A DNA stretch of 64,000 nt from assembly GCF_026151205.1 (NCBI RefSeq), contig NC_087072.1, positions 17,003,669-17,067,668 on the forward strand, written 5' to 3'. Numbering within the stretch: the first letter of the stretch is position 1; every line of letters begins with the position of its first letter. Shown here one piece after another: positions 34,213 through 45,121 of this stretch. The stretch comes from Bolinopsis microptera (Eukaryota > Ctenophora > Tentaculata > Lobata > Bolinopsidae). The notes under the pieces are model-generated. The model saw only the letters and a program-made list of their open reading frames with translations. It did not search any database and was not told where the DNA came from. The translations under genes and the position numbers were made by a program.

Positions 34213-36510
34213 ATGTCAAAGAAACGGAAGAAAGACACTCTTCCAGACACTGTTGGGAACGAGGAATGTTATACTGACTTCCCGGGATTTGAGGAGTTTG
34301 ATGACTTCTTTTATTTTTACGACAATGACATTTGGATGGAATCTGAACCTGACTCTGGAATGGAAGGTGTTCTTGGTGAAACGAGAACCAAGGATACCAA
34401 GTTTTACCAACAAATTTTGCAGTTCCTTTCGTTCACTGTGAGACACAACTTGTCATATGAAGCAATGAAGGATCTAATCGAGCTCATGGGACTGGACGAA
34501 AAAGAACTGAAATCTGTTTATCATCTCAGAAAGTGGCTGAGAGATTTCACAGTACAACCCGTAACATACTTTTTGTGTCCCTCGCCTGTATGTACAGAAT
34601 TTTTTAAGGAAACTATGCTTCCTAGCGACTGTCCCTCATGTGCAGCTGCACTTAACAGACGTGCTCTGAGCAGGGATGGTCGCTACTTCTTGTACATACC
34701 GTTAGGGCAACTGATGCGTTCATTTCTTGAAGTGAAGGAAAATGAAGAACTAGTCTACCAATTCCTTAGCAAGGAACCCGAAGGTAATGATTACATGACC
34801 GATGTCACTGATTCTGTTCGGTACAAAACTTTGAAGTCAGTAGAAAAGATAGAATCAGCTTCTGTTGGTCAACACCCTTGCTATGACAGTTTTACATTTC
34901 AGCTTAATTTGGATGGTGTCGAAACTGCACAATCGGCTTCAAATAGCTTGTACCCCCTACAGGTTCTTTTCAACGAAATCTTCCCCTCTTTGCGAAGGAA
35001 GTATATTCTTACTCCATTTTTGTTCCTCAAGAACAAGGAAAAGGGTATTTCCTTTAACCAAAACTATTTGTCTGTTTTTGTTGATGAATGCAAAGAACTA
35101 TATGTCTCAGGATTGAATTGGACGTCAAGCTTGCTTGGGCAGCAATGCTGTAGCCGGATCATTCCGTACAGCCTCAACTGCGACTCGGTGATGAAGCCTG
35201 ATCTCATTGGGATAAAAGGTCACGCAGGCTATTCCTCTTGTCCAGCATGTACCATCCGGGGTGATCGTCTACCTAAAGGAAATGGATTCACGATGTGTAA
35301 AGTACCCCAGCTGGATTATGACAACAATCCTATTTATTCAACTCTTCGGAATAACAAAAATTTAGAGGTCAATAAAGATGGACAAAGATTTGTACCACTA
35401 CTCAAGAATCTGCCACAGTTTGATGCATTTGAATGTTGTTCAATTGATGCAATGCACTGTGTATATCTTGGATTATTCAAGCAAATGTTTTCTTTGTTGT
35501 TTGTGGAATCGAAATATGACTGTTCGATGACACCTAAAGGCAGATCTATAGCAGCTCAAGTAATGAAAGGTATCTGTGGCACCTCTTGGATCACTCGTGG
35601 TCCAAGAAGTTTGGCAAGTGCTTCATTCTGGAAAGCAAGTGAGTGGAGAAACTTTGGTTTCTTTTATTCGGTGGTCATCCTAGATGTGTTGGTTTCGAGA
35701 AAATTTATGAAGAAGGAGTTCTTTGAAAATTGGCTGCATCTCATCAATGGACTCTCTTTATTGAATTCGACTAGGATCTCACCAGAAGACTTCAAAGTGG
35801 CAAAGCTGAGCCTTGAACAATTTTCAGTTTTCTACCCCACTTTATATGGTTCCAACAACTGTTCCATAAATTATCATCTCATCTCCCACATGGTGGATTA
35901 TGTAAAATATCTCGGTCCTCTATGGGCTACCTCTCTATTTAATAACGAAGGTTATAATAGTACATTACTTAACTCCTTTAGAGTGGGAAGTAAAGGGCTC
36001 CTGAAGCAATGTGCAGAGCGTTTACAGATGAGTTCATTTACGTTACAATTGTATTCGCACATGCTTTCTAAAATGGACAAATCCTACTCGTGTGCACTTG
36101 CTGAAAAGATATGGCGCCTTCAGTTGTTCCCTGAATCAATTCGACATGGAAAACCCACAACAATAGAAATGTTCAATGATACACAAGTGTTTGATTCATT
36201 TACTTTTATTGACGCTGCCCTCTTCAAGAACACATTTAGGAATGCGACTTTACAGTTCTTTGATCGCATAGTGGTCAAAGGTGTGCCGTTCACAACGTTT
36301 TATTACCGCTCTTCTTGTGAAAATCGAAGGAAAGTGGACTGCTACTTCTATAGCAGAGAAGATATGGTCAAGTTCGGAGACAACCTGTACATAAAATCAG
36401 TCACTAATTACACTCATTTCACTGCCATAAACGGTAAAATTAATTATAATTCCTCTGAAAGTCCAAGGGGTACAGGCTCTTCAGATATTATACTCCAAAC
36501 CTTTCTATAA
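34213..36510 (+). CDS. Intact CACTA (En/Spm)-like transposase
   Basis: A 765-residue frame starts at ATG 34213. It has a basic start (MSKKRKK), an acidic segment to residue ~60, a zinc-finger-like cysteine set near 115-140 (CPSPVC ... CPSC), then GHAGYSSCPACTIRGDRL near 335, SIDAMHCVYLGLFKQMFSLL near 415 and NYHLISHMVDYVKYLGPLWA near 555 followed by FNNEG. This order (H-x-G-Y-x-x-CxxC, D-x-MH-x-x-x-LG, H-x-x-x-H-x-x-D-x-V-x-x-x-GPLW) is the hallmark of Tnp2/Transposase_21-type proteins in animal and plant CACTA elements. It would cut and join element ends. The frame is complete. Element termini were not identified. A damaged relative lies at 29945-30074. Confidence 0.88.
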   Translation: MSKKRKKDTLPDTVGNEECYTDFPGFEEFDDFFYFYDNDIWMESEPDSGMEGVLGETRTKDTKFYQQILQFLSFTVRHNLSYEAMKDLIELMGLDEKELKSVYHLRKWLRDFTVQPVTYFLCPSPVCTEFFKETMLPSDCPSCAAALNRRALSRDGRYFLYIPLGQLMRSFLEVKENEELVYQFLSKEPEGNDYMTDVTDSVRYKTLKSVEKIESASVGQHPCYDSFTFQLNLDGVETAQSASNSLYPLQVLFNEIFPSLRRKYILTPFLFLKNKEKGISFNQNYLSVFVDECKELYVSGLNWTSSLLGQQCCSRIIPYSLNCDSVMKPDLIGIKGHAGYSSCPACTIRGDRLPKGNGFTMCKVPQLDYDNNPIYSTLRNNKNLEVNKDGQRFVPLLKNLPQFDAFECCSIDAMHCVYLGLFKQMFSLLFVESKYDCSMTPKGRSIAAQVMKGICGTSWITRGPRSLASASFWKASEWRNFGFFYSVVILDVLVSRKFMKKEFFENWLHLINGLSLLNSTRISPEDFKVAKLSLEQFSVFYPTLYGSNNCSINYHLISHMVDYVKYLGPLWATSLFNNEGYNSTLLNSFRVGSKGLLKQCAERLQMSSFTLQLYSHMLSKMDKSYSCALAEKIWRLQLFPESIRHGKPTTIEMFNDTQVFDSFTFIDAALFKNTFRNATLQFFDRIVVKGVPFTTFYYRSSCENRRKVDCYFYSREDMVKFGDNLYIKSVTNYTHFTAINGKINYNSSESPRGTGSSDIILQTFL

Positions 36511-36538
36511 TGATATCTGGGTTCAAAATTTAAATAAC

Positions 36539-37850
36539 TCAACCTTGGTGGAGACAGTGGCCACCTGAAAATTGCAAAAATAAAGGAGCTGTAAATCACT
36601 TATGAACAAAATATTTACTCCAAATTTCACAATTTAAAGTTACGTAAGACAGGTGGGTACTCAAAAAGTGCCGGTTGAGCAAGTTTGTCTGCTCAACACA
36701 GGTGGAGCAGCTCACTGACTACATGAGCTAATATAAGTGACTAAAACTAACCCTCTCATGCTTTTTAATTGCTCCAAAGTCCTAATATTTAATATTATGG
36801 GTTATACCAATCATATTTCATAGAATAGGATCCTCAGAATCGGCTCAACCGAGGTGGAGACAGCATAACATGCAGTTCAAAATCTGTTATTCTGTAGTTT
36901 AGGAGCTGTAGAGTGACTGTGGCAGTCCATTTGCAATACCAATGATTCTAAATCATGTACCAACTCATATTACAAGGCATCCTTGCTGAAAAGTACACTC
37001 AACATAGGTGGAGACTCAAATTTGGCAAATTTGGGCGTAAATTTGACCTCAGAAGTCAAGGTTCTCCACCGCGGTTGAGTGGTTGATGGCTAGTTTGATG
37101 AGTTGTATACATGCTAAAGGGTCACCCAATGTTATTTCTTCCAAAAATCAACTGCCAAAGCTCAACTCAACCCGGTGGAGCCAGTTTTAATGCATTTTTT
37201 AATGTTTTAATGTTTAATCAACAATTTCTCCACCTTGTTGAGTACCTTTTCACAACTTCGATAATTTTTTCATTTGCTAGAACACTTTGCTTTAAGACAG
37301 AAGGGGTAACAGTTTTATGATCCCCTACAGTAGCAGTTAACAGAGCAGATTAGAATTAGTGATAAAACCAATGAATTTAGGCATGTTTGACAGGCTTTTT
37401 ACTGTTTCTTAATGAAAGATCTCCACCCTGTTGAGCGTCAATGGAAAAAACAAAATTTAACGGGAAGTAGAAAACGCCGAGAAGCAAACTTCCTAGCTAA
37501 CCTAGAACTCTCTAAACCTTTCTCCACCCCCGGTTGAGCAGCTTTGAAAAGTGCATTTAATTTCTCCACCTCGGTTGAGCACTTAAATAAAATATTGATA
37601 AAACTATCAGATTGCAAATTTGATGTAGTTTGTGTTACCAATAACCTTTTCCAACTTAATCAAAAGTTTCTTCAACCAGAGCCAGTCTCCACCTTAAATC
37701 TCCACCTTTTAAGGGTTTGTTTAATACCACCTGTATCTGCTCAACCGTTCAACCTTTTAATTTTATTTTTTTACTCAGAGAAAGTCCTGAAAAATGTCTT
37801 GTCAGCCATATAATCAAGGAGTTTCAGTCTGTGTTGAGCTGGCTCCACCA
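36539..37850. repeat. Array of ~12 CTCAACC-NN-GGTGGAG motifs
   Basis: Between the transposase stop and the second ORF, the motif CTCAACCNNGGTGGAG or its reverse CTCCACCNNGGTTGAG recurs at about 36539, 36671, 36843, 36997, 37062, 37165, 37228, 37421, 37522, 37565, 37688, 37735 and 37831. The first copies are mainly in one orientation and those after ~37060 mainly in the other. Spacing is irregular (40-190 bases). It may be the subterminal binding-site region of a CACTA-like element. Confidence 0.7.
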
Positions 37851-38177
37851 CACACTTCTAAAAAAGTAAAAAATGTACAGGTTGTCTCCGAACTTGACCA
37901 TAATGTGTTTGGAAGAATCGAGAAATTTATTTGTACAGGAGGAACATATTACGCCATATATAGAATACTGGATGTTATCAGAACTGTCGATAATGTGAAT
38001 GATAACACCTCATTCCCTCCTATATTTTATGAACTTGCATATTTAAAGAGATATAGCTTAACAGCAAAATATTCATTTTTGGAACTGAGGAGCATTTCTC
38101 GAAAATGTCTTAGTATGGGATTTTTAGACAACGTAGGTTTCATAGGATATGAACAAAATTCCTATGAGGCAGCCTGA
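37794..38177 (+). CDS. Second ORF or 3' exon of the CACTA-like element
   Basis: A 127-codon frame starts ATG 37794 with an in-frame TGA just upstream. A pyrimidine-rich acceptor ends at 37778 (TTTTTTTACTCAG), so the ATG could open a coding exon after a spliced leader; a second acceptor at 37805 would allow entry in frame. The product includes DHNVFGRIEKFICTGGTYYA, similar in feel to the G-x-I-x-x-F segment found near the C terminus of animal CACTA transposases (from memory). It could therefore be the end of the transposase or a separate accessory protein. No phase-compatible donor was found in the upstream frame. Confidence 0.45.
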   Translation: MSCQPYNQGVSVCVELAPPHTSKKVKNVQVVSELDHNVFGRIEKFICTGGTYYAIYRILDVIRTVDNVNDNTSFPPIFYELAYLKRYSLTAKYSFLELRSISRKCLSMGFLDNVGFIGYEQNSYEAA

Positions 38178-38245
38178 TTCACTCTCTACCCTGCTGATTG
38201 CAGTGGCATTTCTATTAATTTGTATTGCTTTTACATACCACACCT

Positions 38246-38475
38246 GTCAACTGCAGGTATATTTTATTTAAACCTGCCAATTGCAGTGTTTGTATTGTAT
38301 GACGCCTGTCAACTGCAGGTATATTTTATTTAAACCTGCCAATTGCAGTGTTTGTATTGTATGACGCCTGTCAACTGCAGGTATATTTTATTTAAACCTG
38401 CCAATTGCAGTGTTTATATTGTATGACACCTGTCAACTGCAGGTATATTTTATTTAAACCTGCCAATTGCAGGTA
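38246..38475. repeat. ~62-bp tandem repeat, about four units
   Basis: Units contain CTGTCAACTGCAGGTATATT and CCTGCCAATTGCAGTG. The two half-sites in each unit are related (CAACTGCAG, CAATTGCAG). The array lies 70 bases after the second ORF. Confidence 0.85.
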
Positions 38476-39336
38476 TGTTTTTATCATTTTGTTTATCCAT
38501 ACCTGGCATAGTATAAATTTCATTTGCGTAATCACTTCCCTTCACTCAACTAATTGTGGTATGCTAAATTATATTACCTAAATATTTTTCACTGTCCGTG
38601 ATCATTTATTTTCCGCTGTTATATGCAAGTCTCCTTTTACCAAATTTGGAGCGTAATTATTTAATATTATCTTGCTCAGTGGTAGTAAGATGACACAAAC
38701 GTTCGACTTAAACCATGTGGTGGTGGGAATGGAGTAAGACTATCCGACTGTGAAAGACAGTAGACATATCGTGGTGAGAATCTTACCTATCTTAGTCTGA
38801 TATTTACTTTTTAGTTTTCAGTGTCACACATCAGTGACACATTTTACTCCAGAACGACCAATGTTTATATTTATGATTAAACCGCTCTCCCAATTCAAGA
38901 CACTTAATGAGATAAAATTTTCAAACTTGTAAATTATAAAAGGAGTAATTTTCAAACATCTGAACATCAGCCTTGACAGAACGAGATTTAAGTTAAGTTC
39001 TGAAGTATTTAACGTTAAAGGTAAGAAAAACGTTGCTTCTGTTTTGGAAATTGTACTTTGTCAGAAACTGCATCTGATCAGAATGCTTTTTAATTCTTAT
39101 TAAGTTAGTTCAAAAAAGTTTAAAGTTGTTAATGAAAATTTGTTGACAAAAATCTGGTCTTCCCTTTTAGTTCATACTAAACCGAGTTATCAATAATTTG
39201 AAGATATGAAAATTAATTTGAACAAGCAAAATTTTACCATCAATTTATTGCTGGTCGATACCCCACTCAAAATTGATTAAAAAAGTGTTCACCGTGTCCC
39301 AGTACCCAAGGGTAACATCTAACATTCCGTTTACAG
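38476..39336. other. Non-coding flank
   Basis: No gene or clear repeat recognised. The outer end of the CACTA-like element may lie here but I could not find it. Confidence 0.4.
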
Positions 39337-40722
39337 GTGACAGGAGATTTTGAGGTTTATCTACGCTTGGGATCTCCCCCTTTCTACTTAATCCACGTTG
39401 CTGCAGCAATCTTGGCTCATGCTGTACTTCAACTGCTTCTCAACCAGCTGGTTGGTTCTCTCCCGGATTGGTCACGGTATTGTTGTATGTTTTCTTGTAA
39501 TCTCCATTGGTTCGTTTGTTTATAGTTTTGTTTATTATTGAAATTGAATGATAATTTTATGAATGTGTGAGTTTTAAGAACCTTTATTATGTGGACATAT
39601 TTGTTCGTCGTTTTTTGACAATTGATATCTCATTTTATAGCGTGCCAGGGTCATAATTCCTTCAGGTTAAATTTTCTCTTTCAGAAAAAAGTTTCTATGT
39701 AGACCATAATTGGGCATTTTCATAGTGACTGACATTAGCAGAGATAGCGAAATTCGATGTACTAAATGGCCCCCAACTTTTTCTTAAAAGATCACTGGTC
39801 TAAAATTCGGCCATTCTGACCTACAAGGAACCTTTTCTGAAAAGCTGGAAAAGGAATCAAAGCGATTCATAGGGGGGGGGGGTGGTAATGACTACTTTTG
39901 GGGACTTGGGGAATTACGTCAACGATTTTACCCCGAGTCCCCATGATTTTTAGTCCCCAAAAGTCTCCATTAGTCCCCATTTAGATTTCAAAAAATCTGG
40001 CTTTTCCAGACCAGATCGTAAACTTCTCAAGACTGAAGTCTAGAATATTTATAAATGGTCACTGGACATTCCTGACTTCTTGGGAGCTACTTGAGGGCTG
40101 TTAGAGTACCTCAGGTAAATTAAGGGAGGGGGCGGGGGCGACTACCAATGACAACATTGAGGAGACATATTGCATATATACGCTTATTTTATCAGATTGA
40201 TCTAGTAACACGAGTTGTAGCGCAAGGAAAATAAACGCATTATCAATTTTTCTTATTACTTTTGTATTGATTTGTCTGAAATAATATGCTCAGTAATTTG
40301 AAATTGGCGTTGGTTTCTTTTGTTTTTGACGATCATTTATGGAAATATTCACAAAAAGGATATTGGAAAGCCCTGTCAGGTGGTGCAGTACCGTTACTCT
40401 AGAGACCTGTGCATCGTGCAAGGAGGGGGGTCCAACCCGATTTCCGATATGAGGGTTGATGAGGCCAAAATTGGAATCGGAAAAATCGGAAAAATCGGAA
40501 AATTGAGAAATTTACAGAATCGATCTCCCGACTACCATGAGCCTAAAACCTCTCAGAAGTGTTATAATTCAACCAGAACCCCTACATATGCTATATTGTT
40601 ATGTTTTATGTGTTTTTCCACTGCAGGGGCTAGTATGCTCACTACTAGTCGGAGTTGTCATGTACTCCCAGACCCGAGTGCTTCGGCCTCATGACGTGAG
40701 ATCGATTGTTTCTGCTCATTAA
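39337..40722 (+). CDS. Candidate 3' end of a multi-pass membrane protein gene (two exons)
   Basis: Exon 39337-39450 follows a CCGTTTACAG acceptor, and exon 40627-40722 follows TTTTTCCACTGCAG. Both are exact codon multiples and join at phase 0 (donor CTG/GTTGGT). The predicted 69-residue C-terminal part has two hydrophobic stretches: YLIHVAAAILAHAVLQLLL and LVCSLLVGVVMYS, then a charged tail ending IVSAH. The stop is TAA at 40720. No upstream exon or family was recognised. The 1.2-kb intron holds a poly-G run. Confidence rests only on splice phase and composition. Confidence 0.35.
39870..39881. repeat. Poly-G run
   Basis: A run of about 11 G followed by blocks of CCCC and GGGG to ~39985 (TTTTGGGGACTTGGGG and AGTCCCCA), so the segment is rich in short G/C tracts. 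Confidence 0.7.
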
Positions 40723-40822
40723 TTTTATCCCTGTTACTTGTTATTATGTATTAGTACAACACTAGGTACCGGGTTATATTTTGTGGTCCGGTCTTTAAAC
40801 ATACCATAATATCACTAGTACA

Positions 40823-41235
40823 GGGGAGGGGGGGAGCCAAGCGGATATTTGTAGATATTTGGATAATGTCATCCACTTTTTTCGTGAATTATCCATTACA
40901 ATAATCTACAAATATCTACATTTATCTACAAAAAATGTATATCTCAAATATGTGCCCAGAAATTCTACTGAATTTTTGGAAATTAATGTATAAATTTGTA
41001 GAATTTGTAGAATTTTCGTGAATCATCCATTGACAATAATCTACAAATATGGCATATGCACATTATTTTATCTACAAAAAATGTAATATCAAATATGTGC
41101 CCAGAAATTCTACTGAATTGTTGGAGATAAATGTCTAAATTTGTAGAATGTCATCCACTTTTTTCGTGGATTATCCATTCTACATTAATCTACAAATATC
41201 TACAAATATCCACTGGCTCTCCCCCCCCCCCCCCC
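40823..41235. mobile_element. 413-bp inverted-repeat element with G/C-run ends
   Basis: The left end is GGGGAGGGGGGGAGCCA and the right end its C-rich reverse. The next ~60 bases of each arm match in inverted form (GGATATTTGTAGATATTTG). Perfect 8-bp duplications CTAGTACA lie at 40815-40822 and 41236-41243. The interior has direct repeats of a segment containing TCTACAAAAAATGTA. It is hAT-like by target length. Confidence 0.75.
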
Positions 41236-41393
41236 CTAGTACACTGCACCTTAAATGTATAGTCAATTACATTTGTATTGTAACACATGCTTGGCTGGGG
41301 GATCATGTTTTGTGTCCGTTCGGTACCCTTTATTTTCAAAACGGACAAAAAGTAGGGCGGACAAAAACGGACAAAAACAGACAAAACATTTAG

Positions 41394-41940
41394 ATGTCCT
41401 CCTCCTCCCTAGTCTTCCTCCTCCTTCTCATCAGTCCTCTTCCATCTCCTCCTAAGTTTTCCTCCTCCTGAGTCCTTCTCCTGAGTCCTCTTCAGTCCTC
41501 TTCCTGGCTCTTCGTCCTCCTCCTCGTCCTTCTCCTCAGTCCTCCTCACCCTCCTCCTCAGTCCCCTCTTCCTCAGTCCTACTCCCAGTCCTTCTCCTCC
41601 TCCTCCTCCTCATCCTCATTTCTCATCCTCCTCCTCCTTCTCCTGGCTCCTCGTCCTCCTCTCGTCCTTCTCCTCAGTCCTCCTCACCCTCCTCCTCAGT
41701 CCCCTCCTCCTCAGTCCTGCTCCCAGTCCTTCTCCTCCTCCTCCTTCAAACCTCCCCTGATTTATTTATTATTGATATTGTTTGATTGTGCCGTAAAAAT
41801 AAATATTTGTTTTATTAAATATTTGTTTTATTAGTTCTCCTCAGTCCTCCTCATAGTCGTCCTCCTCCTGAGTCCTCCTCATCCTCCTCCTGAGTCATCC
41901 TCCCCAGTCCTCCTCCTCCTTCTCCTCCTCCTCAAAAGAT
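41394..41940. repeat. TCCTCC-rich polypyrimidine minisatellite
   Basis: Units of CCTCCTCCTCAGT type run through ~41395-41755 and resume at ~41836-41935 after an AT-rich interruption. A ~110-bp block within it is duplicated. One strand is almost pure pyrimidine. Confidence 0.85.
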
Positions 41941-42039
41941 TGCAAGTAACCATGGTAACGAGGGTTGTTACACGCACGGTACGTGCACGTGCAAAGATTG
42001 TTAAAACGGCATTTTCATCGGTTAATTTGATATTATATC

Positions 42040-42170
42040 GTTGTGTTTAGTGCAAGCAAAATTTTAATCGGCTGTATCTTCGGTGGGGGATGAATAATTT
42101 TTGATACGATTAAAACTGACTGCCAAAGAATACTGTTAGGTTCCTCCCTGTGACCACGGGTTTTCTAGTT
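42040..42170 (-). repeat. Dispersed repeat, copy 1
   Basis: Reverse complement of this stretch resembles 46925-47050: both share CCGTGGTCACA, GGAGGAA and AGTATTCTTTGG in the same order. The element class is unknown. Confidence 0.55.
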
Positions 42171-42398
42171 ATATATATATGTATATATATATATGTAATT
42201 CGAACAATTGAAACAAATCAAATTGGCGGGCAAACGATCCGTTTCATGATATGTATAAAAACAATACCAATCATCAGTATGTATATATAAAATGTGCGGT
42301 CTAAATCAATGCCAGTTCCATCCAGACGCTATTCCTACACAGTGCCTGGAGCATGATGGGTAACCTGTGTGTCCACAGTGTCCTCAACTGGTAATATT

Positions 42399-43104
42399 GG
42401 GGGGGGGGGGGGTGGCAACCATATTAAAGTATATTAAAATATAGGATTTTTCCCGATTTTGACCCGGGGATATACTTTAATATACTTTAATATACCTACA
42501 ATATACTTTAATATATCCCTATCTCCTTGGAGGCCTACATCAAAAATTGTTGCCCAAAATAAGCTTGAAATGCAATTCTTAATCGATTCCAAAAAGTTCT
42601 TGAAAAAATATTGAAAACTGATGGAGTTATTTCAATTTTAATGAAGTCATTTTTGCTAGTATTCCGAACCGAGATATTATGTGCAATTTTCCCAATTTTG
42701 TTTATGGAGGTCTTTTTACTTAGTATCCACTATATTCAACAAACACTGAGTTATATCTTTCACATAGAGTTAGTCTCATTAAAAAATATTGAAATTTTAT
42801 CGAATTTGGGCAAAAGCGAATTTGGGCAAAAGCGTATGCCCAAATATGGGCATATTTTTTAAGCTCATAGCTCAGCCAATTTTTGACCAATCTGGATGGA
42901 AATTCATGTACTAGTCCTAAAACAGGCTTATCTTGCGAATCTGAGTGAAAAATATAGTTCATCATGTAAATCTTAACGAAGAATATAAATCTTCTAATTG
43001 TAGGTATATTAAAGTATATTAAAATGTATGATTTTTTCCGATTTTGACCCGGGGATATACTTTAATATACTTTAATATGGTTGGCCCCCCCCCCCCCCCC
43101 CCCC
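42399..43104. mobile_element. 706-bp inverted-repeat element with poly-G and poly-C ends
   Basis: It begins with ~12 G and ends with ~20 C. Arms share ATATTAAAGTATATTAAA and GACCCGGGGATATAC in inverted order. AATATT flanks both sides (42393-42398, 43105-43110). The interior frame 42611-42862 has no recognised domain. Confidence 0.7.
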
Positions 43105-43219
43105 AATATTTGCTAGTTTAATCTAATTTTGTTGAAGAGCAGTTTAATCATCCTAAATTATGGAGATGGTTGTTTTACCAAGTTTTTATTTCAAGAATTT
43201 TTCACACGCTATCAGCAAA

Positions 43220-43954
43220 ATGTCGGAATATTGTAATCCCACCACCTACCAGGTACGGTAAAACACTCGACTTGGTTTGTGACCAGATTGACGATTGTAG
43301 GAAACTGAACAGAACATCGCCACAGATCTTATACCCATGAAATCAGAGTTGCAAAAGGAGTTTGGTTATTTTCACGGTGTATTGCAGCAGTTGAGTAACG
43401 TTGCCTGTTGGCGCACACTGCGAAAATGCACCCCCCCCCCCCCCTGTTGGCGCCCCTCCCTAAAATTGAACAAATTAGGTGATTTTAGAGAGTTTAGAGG
43501 ACACGGTAAAATCTCTAAAAAAGTGTGTTTCTAGAGCAAACGTACAGTTTTACTAGTATGTTAGTATAGTACCTTAGTTAAGTTTTTAAAAGTTGTCCCA
43601 CATTCAAACAACAAGTTTTCGTAAACCCCCCCCCCCCCCTCCCCCAGTCCGCACAGCGGGGTCAGCGGGGCTCTTCGTTACACCCTTCGTTACGCCACTG
43701 TATTGCATGTCAGAGAGCAAGCTTTGTTGGGCACTCTTGATAACGCACAATCAAAAACTACGACTACGGAGCCTCTTTTAATTACAGGTAAAAATATTAC
43801 TCTGTCAATGTGCTGTCTCTTGTCCTTCATATATTTATATTTGATTTGTCGCTGAATCAACCTTAGTATAGTAGTATCCATTTTGTACTAGAAAAGAATG
43901 AGATAACTCATAATTAATCCACCTTTTTATCCAGATTACGAAGTTCTAATCTAA
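43220..43954 (+). CDS. Candidate four-exon gene for a ~72-residue protein
   Basis: Exons 43220-43252, 43301-43394, 43716-43787 and 43935-43954 join in phase and end in TAA, 219 bases in all. The predicted product starts MSEYCNPTTYQ, continues ETEQNIATDLIPMKSELQKE and FGYFHGVLQQL, and ends near LLITDYEVLI. It looks like a short, mostly helical protein without signal peptide. Intron 2 contains two poly-C runs (about 43430-43444 and 43625-43646). The end of exon 2 and start of exon 3 have alternative splice choices a few bases apart. I do not recognise the family. RNA evidence would settle it. Confidence 0.4.
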
Positions 43955-44495
43955 AGAGCCGGAAGACATGATCTTCTTCTGAACGGGTGGTCGCAGCCAA
44001 CAGCTGACTGAAATTATGATTTTAGGGTTTTTGAAGGACTATTATTTAAAAACAAAAATGAGTTATATATTGGATATTTTGAAGGGCCAATACTAAGACT
44101 ATAACGTACAGTATTTTCATTTTGTTGCAATTTGAGATTTGAAACTCTGTGTACTTCTTTATATAATATAAAGAAATTGTGTATATAACATTCACTTTGA
44201 AATTTTGTCGCAATACTAATGTTTATCGTGTACATATCAATTATCAAACGACTTAATCATTAAATTAAAATCAGCTTATCAACGAGCAAGAATTGCGAAA
44301 CATGTTGAAGTATTTGAACTTGAAGTATGATAACATCGAACTGAATACGATACAAAATTATCGCCTCAATTGAAAAATTTCACCGATGTCTGTTTAATTC
44401 GATTGTCCTCGGAAAGGGTCTTCAAAGAATTTTGCTGGAACACGCTTTATTATAAATATTGAAATGTTAGCGCGGGTGAGGGATCCGCGCGGCGC

Positions 44496-44700
44496 AAAAA
44501 GTAATGTATTAACCTTCCTTTTTTGTCAGAAAGTAAGGTTTATACCTTACTTAAAGTAAGGTATTAAAGTTACTTTGCGCGGCGCAAAAAGTAGCTTTTT
44601 AACCTTACTTTTTTGTCAGAAAGTAAGGTTAATACCTTACTTTAAGTAAGGTATTAAAGTTACTTTAAACCCCACTAACCTTACTTAAAGTAAGGTTTAT
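44496..44700. repeat. Two ~88-bp units full of AAGTAAGGT palindromes
   Basis: Each unit starts GCGCGGCGCAAAAAGTA and holds CCTTACTT and AAGTAAGGT words facing each other, so each can fold. A third partial set of the same words follows to ~44700. Confidence 0.75.
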
Positions 44701-44705
44701 TTTTA

Positions 44706-45121
44706 TGAGGGAATTTGACCAAATTCGTTGATTTTTGTCGTATTATTTGGATATATCTTCAGTTACTTGAATGAGATCATTCTGAAAATTGGCGACGACC
44801 TTCCAATAGTATAGGGCTTTCACAACTGTCCGAAAAATTTGGTGGATATCGGAGTTGATATAGTGATCAAAATGGAGCAAAATACGCTGCTTTTAGCTGT
44901 AACATAATCTCTGATGCCGATGGTTGGATATGCTTTAAACTTTTCGGACACTTTCCTTGTAAGTCTATGAGTAAGCTTACCAATTTTTGTTGCAATCGGA
45001 GGTCGGGAAGGATACTTAATATCTATTTGTTTGAAGAAAATTGTGCTGGCCGAAATTAGCGCTAAAAAACCATCCTACAGTCGGCACGCGCGGCTCACTG
45101 TCGATGGCGCACTACCTAATT
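44706..45121 (+). repeat. Half-copy of the foldback element arm
   Basis: About 400 bases are a direct, highly similar copy of 50556-50965, starting near TTTGACCAAATTCGTTGATT and ending near CGATGGCGCACTACCTAATT. It is one arm only. Confidence 0.75.

Noticed and set aside
34216-35116. Short frames within the transposase
   Set aside because: They are shadows of the 765-codon transposase frame.
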